Of a stretch of 64,000 bases of DNA, positions 26,714 through 34,092 are shown piece after piece. Made by a program: the position numbers and the translations under genes. Position 1 is the stretch's first letter, and every line of letters starts with the position of its first letter. Source of the stretch: Planctomycetota bacterium (lineage in GTDB: Bacteria > Planctomycetota > J058). The notes beneath the pieces are model-generated. The model worked only from the letters and a program-made list of their open reading frames with translations. It did no database searches and was not told the origin of the DNA. The stretch is taken from contig JAHBXY010000014.1 in assembly GCA_019636275.1 (NCBI GenBank), positions 1-64,000 on the forward strand. Direction: 5' to 3'.

Positions 26714-26843
26714 GGGACGACCTCCGGTGCGCCCCAACCTACGCCGCCGCGGGCGGCCCCGTTTGCCCCCGGCGCCTTGCGCCCGGCCGCCGGAGCGGCG
26801 AGCATCGCCCCGCCTCCGGGGCGGGCCCGGCGGGGGGGAGCAC

Positions 26844-27965
26844 GTGGCCGAGCAGACCTCGTCGGCGGAGCGCACCGCGGCCCCTGCGACGTCGAGCGCG
26901 TCGAGCGCCTCGAGCGCTCCGGCGCCGTCCGGGTCGTCCGGGTCGTCCGTCTTCCGGGCCGGCGCGAGCGCGAGCGACCCGCTGAACCTGTTCGGCTCGA
27001 ACGTCGCCGGCCGCTTCGCGGTCGTGCGCTACCTGGGCCGCACCTCGGTGTCGCACATCTACCGGGTCGTCCACATGCTCATGGACCGGCCCTGCTTCCT
27101 CAAGATCACCGACCGCGACCCGGCCGCGCCCGAGGGGATCCCGCCCGCCCTGCGGCGCGAGGCGCAGGTCGCGGCGACGTCGCGCCACGGGGCCATGCTG
27201 CGGCTGCTCGACGCGGGCGTCGCGGGCGAGCTGGCCTACATGACGCAGGAGTGGTCGGACGGGCCGAACCTGCGCGCGGTGATCGAGCAGACGGCGACGA
27301 TGAGCGTGCCCGACCTGCTGGCGATCGGCATGCAGCTCCTCGACGCCCTGTGCGACCTGCACCGCCACGGCGTGGTCCTGCGCGCCTTCGACCCGGAGCG
27401 GATCCTCGTCCCGGCCAGGAACGCCAAGCCGCACCTGCGGCTGTTCGACCTGTCGCGGATCGCCTTCGTGGGCGAGAAGACCTCGCAGCAGGAGCTGGAG
27501 AAGAGCAAGCGGGCGACCGGCTTCGCCGTGCGCTCGACGCGCTACATGGCGCCCGACGAGATCCGCGAGGCGCCGGCCGACCCGCGCTCCGACCTCTACT
27601 CGCTGGGCGTGCTCCTCTACGAGATGCTCACGGGCGAGTACCCCTACGCCACGCGCGGGCAGGGGCCCGGCGCCTACGTGCTCAGCCACCTGCGCGAGGC
27701 GCCGCGGCCGCTCGAGGCGGGCGCGCGCGACCTGCCGCAGGACCTGCCCGGGATCCTCGAGCGCCTCATGGCCAAGCGGCCCGAGGACCGCTTCGAGACG
27801 GCCGAGGCGGCGCGCCGCGCGATCGAGGACATCGTCGTGCCCGACATGATGCGCCTCAACACGCCGGCCGACCGCCACGTCCTCGAGGCCTGGCGCAAGC
27901 GGGTCAAGGTCGGGCTCGGGCGGACGATGGAGCACGAGGCGGCCGACGAGGCGGGCCTGGCGTGA
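26844..27965 (+). CDS. Pseudokinase (Hanks-type fold, catalytic motifs lost)
   Basis: 373 residues. GTG 26844 follows GGGGGGGAG. A Ser/Ala-rich N-terminal tail of about 50 residues precedes the kinase fold. The glycine loop reads YLGRTSVSHIYRV without the GxGxxG pattern. The VAIK lysine is kept (CFLKITD). The catalytic loop is LRAFDPERILV instead of HRDxKxxN, and the DFG position reads FDLSRIA. The structural motifs are sound: MAPDE for the APE, SDLYSLGVLLYEM and the C-lobe Arg in KRPEDRFETA. Phosphate transfer is not expected; ATP binding is doubtful. Overlaps the RING gene downstream as GTGA, so the pair is made together. A scaffold role is the plain inference. Confidence 0.88.
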   Translation: MAEQTSSAERTAAPATSSASSASSAPAPSGSSGSSVFRAGASASDPLNLFGSNVAGRFAVVRYLGRTSVSHIYRVVHMLMDRPCFLKITDRDPAAPEGIPPALRREAQVAATSRHGAMLRLLDAGVAGELAYMTQEWSDGPNLRAVIEQTATMSVPDLLAIGMQLLDALCDLHRHGVVLRAFDPERILVPARNAKPHLRLFDLSRIAFVGEKTSQQELEKSKRATGFAVRSTRYMAPDEIREAPADPRSDLYSLGVLLYEMLTGEYPYATRGQGPGAYVLSHLREAPRPLEAGARDLPQDLPGILERLMAKRPEDRFETAEAARRAIEDIVVPDMMRLNTPADRHVLEAWRKRVKVGLGRTMEHEAADEAGLA

Positions 27966-28441
27966 AGCCGGGCGCCGGCGAGCGGGGGCGGCCGGCGCCC
28001 CCGCCCGACGTCGCGCCGCGGAGCGACGTCCACGTCGCCGCGTCGCCCACCCGCTGCCCCTTCTGCCATGACGAGGCGAGCGCCGCGGGGAGCGTCGCCT
28101 GCCAGGGCTGCCTCGCGCGCCACCACGCCGCGTGCTGGGACGAGGGCGGCCGCTGCGCGACCTGTGGCGGGGCCTTCAGGCTCGTCGCTCCTGACGACGA
28201 CGCCGTCTCCGCGGCCTGGGAGGTCGAGGCCAGCGAGCAGTCCAGGCGCGCGGTGCGCGGGCTCCAGCGGCTGATCCTCGGCTGGCAGGGCCTCCGACTG
28301 CGGCGGCCCTGCGTGATGAGCGCCGTCGAGGTGGCCGCCTTCTTGCCGCTCCTGTGGGTCGAGGGCTGGGGGCGAGCGCTCGGGCTCGTGCTGATCACCC
28401 TCGCGCTCGTCGGCGGCCTGCTCTCGGCGCGTTCGAGGTAG
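27962..28441 (+). CDS. Prokaryotic RING-finger protein with two C-terminal membrane helices
   Basis: 159 residues from GTG 27962, overlapping the pseudokinase stop (GTGA). A Pro/Gly-rich start leads into a zinc treble-clef of the Prok-RING type: CPFCHDEASA, CQGCLARHHAACWDEGGRC and TCGGAF, about residues 33-72. Two hydrophobic helices follow near 118-135 and 138-155. The layout mirrors the protein at 21467 with the order reversed (there the helices come first). The zinc finger faces the cytoplasm beside the pseudokinase, suggesting a membrane-bound two-protein complex. Function unknown. Confidence 0.82.
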   Translation: MKPGAGERGRPAPPPDVAPRSDVHVAASPTRCPFCHDEASAAGSVACQGCLARHHAACWDEGGRCATCGGAFRLVAPDDDAVSAAWEVEASEQSRRAVRGLQRLILGWQGLRLRRPCVMSAVEVAAFLPLLWVEGWGRALGLVLITLALVGGLLSARSR

Positions 28442-28442
28442 A

Positions 28443-28612
28443 CCGGCCTGGAGGCCCGGCCGGAAATGCGCCAGGCCGCTGCCTCGGACGGGCCGGGCCG
28501 GGCCGACTCCGGCCGGGGGTCCCTGTGCTCGGCCGCCGATCCACCCGTCAGTCCTCGAAATGTGAGATCGCAGCGGCCGAGCACACGGATCCCCCGGCAT
28601 CCGCGACGAGGC
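28443..28612 (+). repeat. Dispersed hairpin repeat R2, copy 1 (downstream flank of the ole locus)
   Basis: Opens CCGGCCTGGAGG, then GGGCCGACTCCGGCCGGGGG. The arms 28515-28536 and 28573-28595 pair (TGTGCTCGGCCGC with GCGGCCGAGCACA), and it closes with GGATCCCCCGGCATC. A second copy in the same direction is at 33799. It starts 2 bases after the RING gene stop and ends at the oleD stop. Confidence 0.8.
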
Positions 28613-28613
28613 T

Positions 28614-29657
28614 CTACGGCGCCGTCAGGTAGGCCCGCCCCGGACCCTCGAGGTAGTAGCGCTTGACCCGCTCGGTGGCCTCGGCGGTGGGGATCCGCTC
28701 GGGGTCGTAGCCCAGGTCGCGGCGCGCCGCCGAGATGTCGAACCAGTGCGACGTGCCGAGCATGGTCGCCACGAAGCGCGTCATGGGCGGCTCGCTCTTG
28801 AAGCGCAGCAGCCGCCACGTGGCCTCGAGCACGGCGCCGACGCGGTAGGCCGTGCCGAGCGAGACGCGGCGCGTGACCGGCGGCAGCCCGAGCGCGGTCA
28901 GGAGGTCGTTGATCCACGGCCAGAGGGCCACCGGCTCGCCCTGCGAGAGGAAGTAGGCGCGCCCGGCCGCCGGGCTCCGCTCCTCGTCGAGGGCGCGCGC
29001 GGCCTGCAGGTGCGCGCGGGCGGCGTTCTCGACGTAGGTGATGTCCACCTTCACCGAGCCGTCGCCGACGATCCGGAGCCGCCCCTGGCGCGCCCGGGCG
29101 AGGATCCGCGGCACGAGGTGCGGGTCGCCGGGGCCGAAGATCAGGTGGGGCCGCAGGGCCACCGTCCGCAGGGCGGGGCCGTTGGCCCCGAGCACCGCCT
29201 GCTCGGCCGGGACCTTCGTGCGCGGGTAGTCGGCCAGGAAGCGCGTCGGGTAGGGCAGCGACTCGTCCGCCCCCTCGTGCGAGGTGCGGTCCGGGCTGGC
29301 GACGACCGACGGCGTGCTCGTGTAGACCAGCCGGCCGACGCCCTCGGCGCGGCAGGCGTCGACGACGGCGCGCGTCCCCTGGACGTTGGTGCGCTCGTAG
29401 GCGCGCGGGTCGCCCCACACGCCCGCGAGCGCCGCCGTGTGGTACACGACGTCGCAGCCACGGACGGCCGCGCGCACGGCCTCCAGGTCGGCCACGTCGC
29501 CCACGTGCCCCTCGGCGCCCAGCGCCTCGACCTCCGGATAGCGGTTGCGGCCGAGCACCCGCACCTGGTCGCCCTGCGCCAGGCACTGCCGCGCGACCTC
29601 CGCCCCGAGGAACCCGCCGCCGCCGGTGATGAGGACGCGTGCCATGAGGGGCGACAC
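28614..29657 (-). CDS. oleD: OleD: NADPH-dependent 2-alkyl-3-ketoacid reductase
   Basis: 347 residues from GTG 29657, which has AGAGG upstream; ATG 29645 starts four residues later at the usual OleD N-terminus. It is a short-chain (extended SDR) reductase that turns the beta-keto acid made by OleA into a 2-alkyl-3-hydroxy acid. The nucleotide motif is GGGGFLG (residues 12-18) and the active site is YTSTPSVV with Tyr144-x3-Lys148 in YPRTK. ALRPHLIFGPGDP is typical of the 3-beta-HSD/OleD branch. Last gene of the ole set, 55 bases after oleC and without overlap, so it may be translated separately. The protein is expected to sit in the OleBCD assembly. Confidence 0.9.
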   Translation of the reverse strand: MSPLMARVLITGGGGFLGAEVARQCLAQGDQVRVLGRNRYPEVEALGAEGHVGDVADLEAVRAAVRGCDVVYHTAALAGVWGDPRAYERTNVQGTRAVVDACRAEGVGRLVYTSTPSVVASPDRTSHEGADESLPYPTRFLADYPRTKVPAEQAVLGANGPALRTVALRPHLIFGPGDPHLVPRILARARQGRLRIVGDGSVKVDITYVENAARAHLQAARALDEERSPAAGRAYFLSQGEPVALWPWINDLLTALGLPPVTRRVSLGTAYRVGAVLEATWRLLRFKSEPPMTRFVATMLGTSHWFDISAARRDLGYDPERIPTAEATERVKRYYLEGPGRAYLTAP

Positions 29658-29696
29658 GATACCTCTTCGACGAGCGGGAGGAACGGAGCAACGCGG

Positions 29697-29720
29697 CGGC
29701 CGCAGCCGTCGATCACACTC
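29697..29720 (-). repeat. Short repeat R1, copy e (contains the oleC stop codon)
   Basis: On the minus strand GTGTGATCGACGGCTGCGG spans the TGA of oleC. It is the same 19-base motif that follows the STAS gene and that carries the HtrA stop at 3336. Confidence 0.75.
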
Positions 29721-31521
29721 GAGACGCGGCCCACGCCGCGAGCACCTCGCGGCGGATCTTGGCGTTGTGCCTCACGTCGACCGGCAGGGCGCGGCGGAAG
29801 AGGACGTCCTTGATCGACGCCGTGCGCGGGTTGGCGCCGCCGAGGACGAGGAGCTCGCGGGTGAAGGCCTCGCGCGCGGCGCGGCCGCGCGGGAAGTGGC
29901 CGGGGAGGGGCTCGACGACGAGGACGGGGCGCTGCGCCGGCGGCTGGCCGACGCCGACGAGCGCGCAGCGGCGCACGCGCGGGTGCTCGTCGAAGACCGC
30001 CTCGAGCGCGCTGAGGAGGCGCCCGCCCTCGGCCTCGACGCGGTGGCCCTTGCGCCCGCAGAACCACAGGCGGCCGTCGGGGTCGAGGAAGCCCACGTCG
30101 CCCATGCGGTGCCAGACCCGCTCGCCGTCGGGGATCTTGGCCCGGGCGGTCGCCTCGGGCAGGGCGTCGTAGCGGCGCGTGACGACGTCGCCGCGGACGA
30201 CGACCTCGCCCACCTCGCCCGGCGCGACGAGCAGGTCGTCCGACCAGGCCGCGATCGGCTCGTCGGTGATGCGGATCACCCGCACGTCGACGCCGGGCAC
30301 CGGCCGGCCGACGCAGGTGCCCACGCCGGCGCGCGCCTCGCCGAACGTCGCGGCCAGCTCGCGCCCGCTGATCGTGGCCACGGGCAGGGCCTCGGTCGCG
30401 CCGTAGGGCGTGTGCGTGTCGGCGCCGGCCGACAGGACGCGGGCCAGGAGCGCCTCGTGCAGCCGCGGCGGCACGGGCGCGCCGGCCATGAACACGCGGC
30501 GCAGCGATGAGAGGCGGATGGATCGCGCGACGCAGTGGTCGGCCACGGGCCCCCACACGGCCGGCGAGCCGAAGGCGTAGGTCACGCCGTGGTCCTGGAT
30601 CGCCTCGACGAAGCGCGCCGGGTCGAGCCGCGACGGGCGGGCGAAGTCCATGTCGGGGAGGACCACCGTGCAGCCGAGCGCCACGCTGAACAGCGCGAAC
30701 GCGGGCAAGGCCGGCAGGTCGACCTCGCCCGGCGCGATCCCGTAGACGCGCGAGAGGTGCCGCACCTGCGCGTCGAACACGCCGTGCTCGTAGACGACGC
30801 CCTTGGCCGGGCCGGTGCTCCCGCTCGTGAACAGCACCGCCGCCTCGTCGCCGGCGCGCGTCGGCACGCAGGGGAAGGGCGCGTCGGGCGTCCCGGCCAG
30901 CGCCCGCTCGAGCGAGGCGCCGCCTGGCCACAGGCCGCGGCCGACGCGGACGCGGTGGCGCAGCCCGCGCAGCAGCCCGCGCCCGAGGAGCGCCAGCGCC
31001 GCGTGGGCCTTCGGCACGGCCACGAGCCCGGCGGGCGAGACCTGCTCCAGGCAGCGGACCATCGCGCGCGCGCCCATGCCGGGGTCGATCAGGACGAGGA
31101 CGGCGCCGACCTTGAACAGCGCGTAGACGAGCGCCACGAACTCGACGCCGAAGGGCACGAGCAGGACCACGCGCTCGCCCCGCTGCACGCCGAGGCGCGT
31201 GAGCGCGTGGGCGCGGCGGTCGATCATGCGCTCGAGCTGCGCGAAGGTCACCTGCTCGTAGGTGCGCCGGCCGTCCTTGCCGCGCGCGCCCGGCGTGACG
31301 ATCGCGCGGCGGAAGGGCGCCTCGCCCGCGCGGCGCGTCACCCAGTCGGCCGTGTTGAAGGCGTCGTCGGGGCCGGGCGCGGTCTCGAGGTTCACGGGTA
31401 GGCGGGCGGAGCGCGGGCGGGGGTCGTCGTCGGCCGGCGCCCCGGGGGCGGACGGAGGCTCCGCGTCGCCGGGCTCGCCCGGGGGCGGCGGGGTGAGGGT
31501 GGCGCCGCCGGCGGCGCTCAC
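29713..31521 (-). CDS. oleC: OleC: beta-lactone synthetase (AMP-ligase superfamily)
   Basis: 602 residues from GTG 31521, overlapping the oleB stop as GTGA. The first 45 residues are a Pro/Ala/Asp-rich extension. The ANL-superfamily signatures follow in order: LFTSGSTGPAKG, YGATEALP, GDVGFLDPDGRLWFCGRKG and the C-terminal RRALPVDVRHNAKIRRE with the A10 lysine. FNTADWV near the start and the lack of an acyl-CoA-ligase-type linker fit OleC. Known OleC enzymes use ATP to close the 2-alkyl-3-hydroxy acid made by OleD to a beta-lactone. The position between oleB and oleD and the family fit make the assignment firm. Confidence 0.93.
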   Translation of the reverse strand: MSAAGGATLTPPPPGEPGDAEPPSAPGAPADDDPRPRSARLPVNLETAPGPDDAFNTADWVTRRAGEAPFRRAIVTPGARGKDGRRTYEQVTFAQLERMIDRRAHALTRLGVQRGERVVLLVPFGVEFVALVYALFKVGAVLVLIDPGMGARAMVRCLEQVSPAGLVAVPKAHAALALLGRGLLRGLRHRVRVGRGLWPGGASLERALAGTPDAPFPCVPTRAGDEAAVLFTSGSTGPAKGVVYEHGVFDAQVRHLSRVYGIAPGEVDLPALPAFALFSVALGCTVVLPDMDFARPSRLDPARFVEAIQDHGVTYAFGSPAVWGPVADHCVARSIRLSSLRRVFMAGAPVPPRLHEALLARVLSAGADTHTPYGATEALPVATISGRELAATFGEARAGVGTCVGRPVPGVDVRVIRITDEPIAAWSDDLLVAPGEVGEVVVRGDVVTRRYDALPEATARAKIPDGERVWHRMGDVGFLDPDGRLWFCGRKGHRVEAEGGRLLSALEAVFDEHPRVRRCALVGVGQPPAQRPVLVVEPLPGHFPRGRAAREAFTRELLVLGGANPRTASIKDVLFRRALPVDVRHNAKIRREVLAAWAASRV

Positions 31522-32441
31522 GCCTCGTCGCCGCCCGCCGGCGCGGCGGCCGGGGCGCCCGTGCGCGCGAGGAACGCGCGCAGGCGCTCGAGCACCTCGG
31601 GCCCCGCGTCTTCGAGCACGTAGTGGCCGGCGTCGGCGAAGCGGTGCACCTCCGCCTCGGGGAAGCGCTCGCGCCAGCCGGCCAGGAACGTGTCGTCGAA
31701 GCAGAAGTCGCGCCCGCCCCAGCACACGAGCATGGGCTTGCCGCGCAGGTCGGGCAGCCGCCGCTCGACCTCGACGAGCACCGGCCACGACGGGATCCGG
31801 TCGTGCATGGGGATGTCCTGCACGAAGCGCAGGTTCCCCACGCGGTCGGCCCACGAGCCGTAGGGGCCCAGGTAGCCGCGCTTGATCGCCGCGGGCATCT
31901 TGCGCTGCACGGCGCGGATCGTGGCCGCGCGCGCGAAGCCGTTCAGGCCGCGGATCAGGAGCGCCCCGAGCCCCGGGACGCGGCACAGGTCGATGCTCAT
32001 GGGGATCCGCTGCGAGCGGAACGCGGAGGTGTTGAGCACCACGAGCCGGCGCACGCGCCCGGGGTGCCGCGTGGCCCAGCCCATGCCGATGGCGCCGCCC
32101 CAGTCGTGGACGACGAGGGTCACGTCGCGCAGGTCGAGGTGCTCGACCAGGCGCTCGACGTTGTCCACGTGCGTGCCCAGCGTGTAGGGGTAGTCCTGCG
32201 GCTTGTCCGACAGGCCGCTGCCGACGTGGTCGGGCGCCACGCAGCGGTGCTCGCCCGAGAGGGCCCGCACGAGCTCGCGGTAGTAGAACGACCACGTCGG
32301 GTTGCCGTGGAGCATGAGGAAGGTCTCGCCGCCCTGGCGAGGGCCTTCGTCGAGGTAGCTCATGCCGACGCCGCCCGGCAGCTCGAGGCGCCGCGGCGTC
32401 CAGGGGTAGAGGTCGCCCAGCTCGCGCGGATCGAAGCTCAC
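31518..32441 (-). CDS. oleB: OleB: beta-lactone decarboxylase (alpha/beta hydrolase)
   Basis: 307 residues from GTG 32441, overlapping the stop of the small repeat protein (GTGA). A haloalkane-dehalogenase-like alpha/beta hydrolase: LMLHGNPTWSFYYRELVRAL with the oxyanion His-Gly, nucleophile Asp113 in VVHDWGGAIG, Asp245 in WGGRDF as candidate acid, and His273 in DAGHYVLED. Known OleB proteins split the beta-lactone made by OleC into the cis-olefin and carbon dioxide. Ends in an Ala/Pro-rich tail. No signal peptide; acts with OleC and OleD in the cytoplasm or at the membrane face. Confidence 0.93.
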   Translation of the reverse strand: MSFDPRELGDLYPWTPRRLELPGGVGMSYLDEGPRQGGETFLMLHGNPTWSFYYRELVRALSGEHRCVAPDHVGSGLSDKPQDYPYTLGTHVDNVERLVEHLDLRDVTLVVHDWGGAIGMGWATRHPGRVRRLVVLNTSAFRSQRIPMSIDLCRVPGLGALLIRGLNGFARAATIRAVQRKMPAAIKRGYLGPYGSWADRVGNLRFVQDIPMHDRIPSWPVLVEVERRLPDLRGKPMLVCWGGRDFCFDDTFLAGWRERFPEAEVHRFADAGHYVLEDAGPEVLERLRAFLARTGAPAAAPAGGDEA

Positions 32442-32608
32442 TCGACGTCGTCAGCCTCGTCGTCGTCGCCGCCGCCGGCGAGCGCCAGGTGCGCGAGGTC
32501 GAGCGGGTCCGAGGCCAGGCGCGCCAGGTCGAACGGGTCCGAGGCCAGGTGGGCCAGGCCCATGGGGTCCGACAGGAGGGCGTAGGGGCTGACGAGGGTC
32601 GCGGTCAC
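32438..32608 (-). CDS. 56-residue tandem-repeat microprotein inside the ole operon
   Basis: GTG 32608 overlaps the oleA stop (GTGA) and its own TGA at 32438 overlaps the oleB GTG, so it is chained to both. It reads VTATLVSPYALLSDPMG, then LASDPFDLAR, LASDPLDLAH and LALAGG before an acidic end (DDDEADDVE). Three near copies of a 10-residue unit LASDPxDLAx give an amphipathic helix with Leu/Ala on one face and Asp/His on the other. The codons of the repeats differ at third positions, as in a maintained gene. No homologue comes to mind and canonical oleABCD operons have no such gene. It could bridge OleA to the OleBCD assembly; this is inference. Confidence 0.7.
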   Translation of the reverse strand: MTATLVSPYALLSDPMGLAHLASDPFDLARLASDPLDLAHLALAGGGDDDEADDVE

Positions 32609-33669
32609 GAGGTCCACTCCAGGCCGAGCATGAGGCAGTTGAGGCCGCTGCCGATCCCGAGCATGGCGACGCGGTCGCCCGCGGCGACGCGCCCCTCGTC
32701 GAGGGCCAGCGAGAGCGAGATCGGGCAGGAGACCGAGCCCACGTTGCCCAGCCGGTCGAGCGTGGGGTGGTCCTTGCGCGGGTCGAGGGCCAGGGCCGCG
32801 AGCAGGGCTTTGCGGTAGCTGGCGCCGACCTGGTGGCAGAAGAGCTTGCTCGGCGTCTCGCGCGTCCAGCCGAGGGTCTGCTCGAAGCGGTCCCACGTGC
32901 GGCGCGCCAGGGCGCAGCCGTTCTCGAGGACCCGCTCGCCCTCGGTCTCCATGAGCGGGTGCGCGCCGCCGCCGGCGAAGCCCTGGTCGGGGGCGCTCCG
33001 GCACAGGCGGTGGTGCTCGGTGGCCTGCTGCACGGCGCCGCCGAGGAGGCGCCCGCCGCGCGGCGAGAGGTCGTCCCGGCACACGACGGCGGCGACCGAG
33101 CCCGAGCCGATCGTCAGCGACGCGAAGGCCGGGCGCAGGTCGCGCCGGCCGAGGCTCCCGTCCTCCACGCGGCGCACGAGGTCGGCGACGGTCGCGTCGA
33201 CGAGCGGGCGGCCGTCCTCGGTGGCCACGACGAGGCCGGCCTCGATCTGGCCCAGCTCGATCATGTTGGCCAGGAGCGTGATCCCGTTCATGAAGCCCAG
33301 GCAGGCGTTCGACAGGTCGAAGACCATGGCGCCGGGCGAGACGCCCAGCGCGTCGGCGACGACGTTGGCCGTGGCCGGCTCGAGGAAGTCGCGGCACACC
33401 GACGCGTGGATCACGGCCCCGATCCGCCCGGCGTCGACGCCGGAGCGCTCGATCGCCGCCCGCCCCGAGCGCACGCTGACGCTCGACGGCGCCGTGCCCG
33501 GGTCCCAGAAGCGGCGCTCGCGCACGCCCGAGAGGAGCTCGATCCGCCCCGGGTTCAGGCCGAGCTGCTCGTAGACCGGCGCCAGCGCGTCCTCGAGCAT
33601 CGCCGACGTGACGACGTTCGGCGGCAGCTCGTGGCCGAGCGCGGCGAGTCGGACCGACCGGTAGAGCAT
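32605..33669 (-). CDS. oleA: OleA: thiolase-fold Claisen condensing enzyme
   Basis: 354 residues; ATG 33669 has AGGTGA upstream. OleA joins two acyl-CoA chains head to head without decarboxylation to a 2-alkyl-3-keto acid. The thiolase/KAS-III triad is present: Cys123 in LSNACLGFMNG, His279 in LFCHQVGASY and Asn309 in LGNVGSVSCPISLSLA. Glu97 in FLEPATANV corresponds to the conserved Glu that OleA uses for proton abstraction. SGVRERRFWDPGTAPS is typical of OleA and not of FabH. First gene of the ole operon, with TAGACT 51 bases upstream; its stop overlaps the repeat microprotein. Confidence 0.95.
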   Translation of the reverse strand: MLYRSVRLAALGHELPPNVVTSAMLEDALAPVYEQLGLNPGRIELLSGVRERRFWDPGTAPSSVSVRSGRAAIERSGVDAGRIGAVIHASVCRDFLEPATANVVADALGVSPGAMVFDLSNACLGFMNGITLLANMIELGQIEAGLVVATEDGRPLVDATVADLVRRVEDGSLGRRDLRPAFASLTIGSGSVAAVVCRDDLSPRGGRLLGGAVQQATEHHRLCRSAPDQGFAGGGAHPLMETEGERVLENGCALARRTWDRFEQTLGWTRETPSKLFCHQVGASYRKALLAALALDPRKDHPTLDRLGNVGSVSCPISLSLALDEGRVAAGDRVAMLGIGSGLNCLMLGLEWTS

Positions 33670-33719
33670 GGGCGTCACCTGACCCGGTGGCCCGGGGGGG
33701 CCACGGACGGAAGCCGCAG

Positions 33720-33725
33720 AGTCTA
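33720..33725 (-). promoter_or_regulatory. Candidate -10 element (TAGACT), ole operon
   Basis: Minus-strand TAGACT, identical to the hexamers before gcvT, the lipoprotein at 43819 and the DUF4058 gene. No good -35 at 17 bases. The leader of about 45 bases contains the ribosome site. Confidence 0.4.
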
Positions 33726-33798
33726 GCACGGGCCGCCCGGGCGACCTCCCCCTTTCCTCCGCCGGAGGCCCCGGGCCAGGCCCGGCGCCGGGGCGTCG

Positions 33799-33957
33799 CC
33801 GGCCTGGAGGGCCGGCCTGAGGACGGACGGGCCCATGGAATCGGCCATCCGGGCCGACTCCGGCCGGGGGTCCTGCGCTCGGCCGCCCATCCTCCGTGAT
33901 GCTCCGGTCCGAGCCGGAGCGGCGGCCGAGCGCACGGATCCCCCGGCATCAGCGATG
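33799..33957 (+). repeat. Dispersed hairpin repeat R2, copy 2 (upstream flank of the ole locus)
   Basis: Same direction as copy 1. Shared blocks: CCGGCCTGGAGG, GGGCCGACTCCGGCCGGGGG, then arms 33866-33887 and 33921-33944, and GGATCCCCCGGCATC. An inner hairpin occupies 33901-33920 (GCTCCGG with CCGGAGC). It lies in the divergent region between oleA and the fatty-acid operon. Confidence 0.8.
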
Positions 33958-33960
33958 AGA

Positions 33961-34010
33961 GCAGAAGGGCGGGCGGATGGCCGCGAAGCGGCCTCCGGCC
34001 GCCCTTCTGC
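33961..34010. terminator. Nested hairpin upstream of the fatty-acid operon
   Basis: GCAGAAGGGCGG at 33961 pairs perfectly with CCGCCCTTCTGC at 33999, enclosing a second hairpin GGCCGC-GAA-GCGGCC (33979-33993). No U-run follows, so it may insulate the two divergent operons or act in a leader RNA rather than as a simple terminator. Confidence 0.5.
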
Positions 34011-34092
34011 GGGGCCGGTGGCGTGCGTTTCCTCTACCGCCCGGGCGGTCGGGATGAGATACTCCGGCCCCTCCCACCCCGGCCACAACCGC

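Noticed and set aside
28614..33669. Reading oleA as FabH and oleC as an ordinary acyl-CoA ligase
   Set aside because: The Glu in FLEPATA, the four-gene order and the OleB/OleD partners fit the ole pathway much better than fatty-acid initiation.
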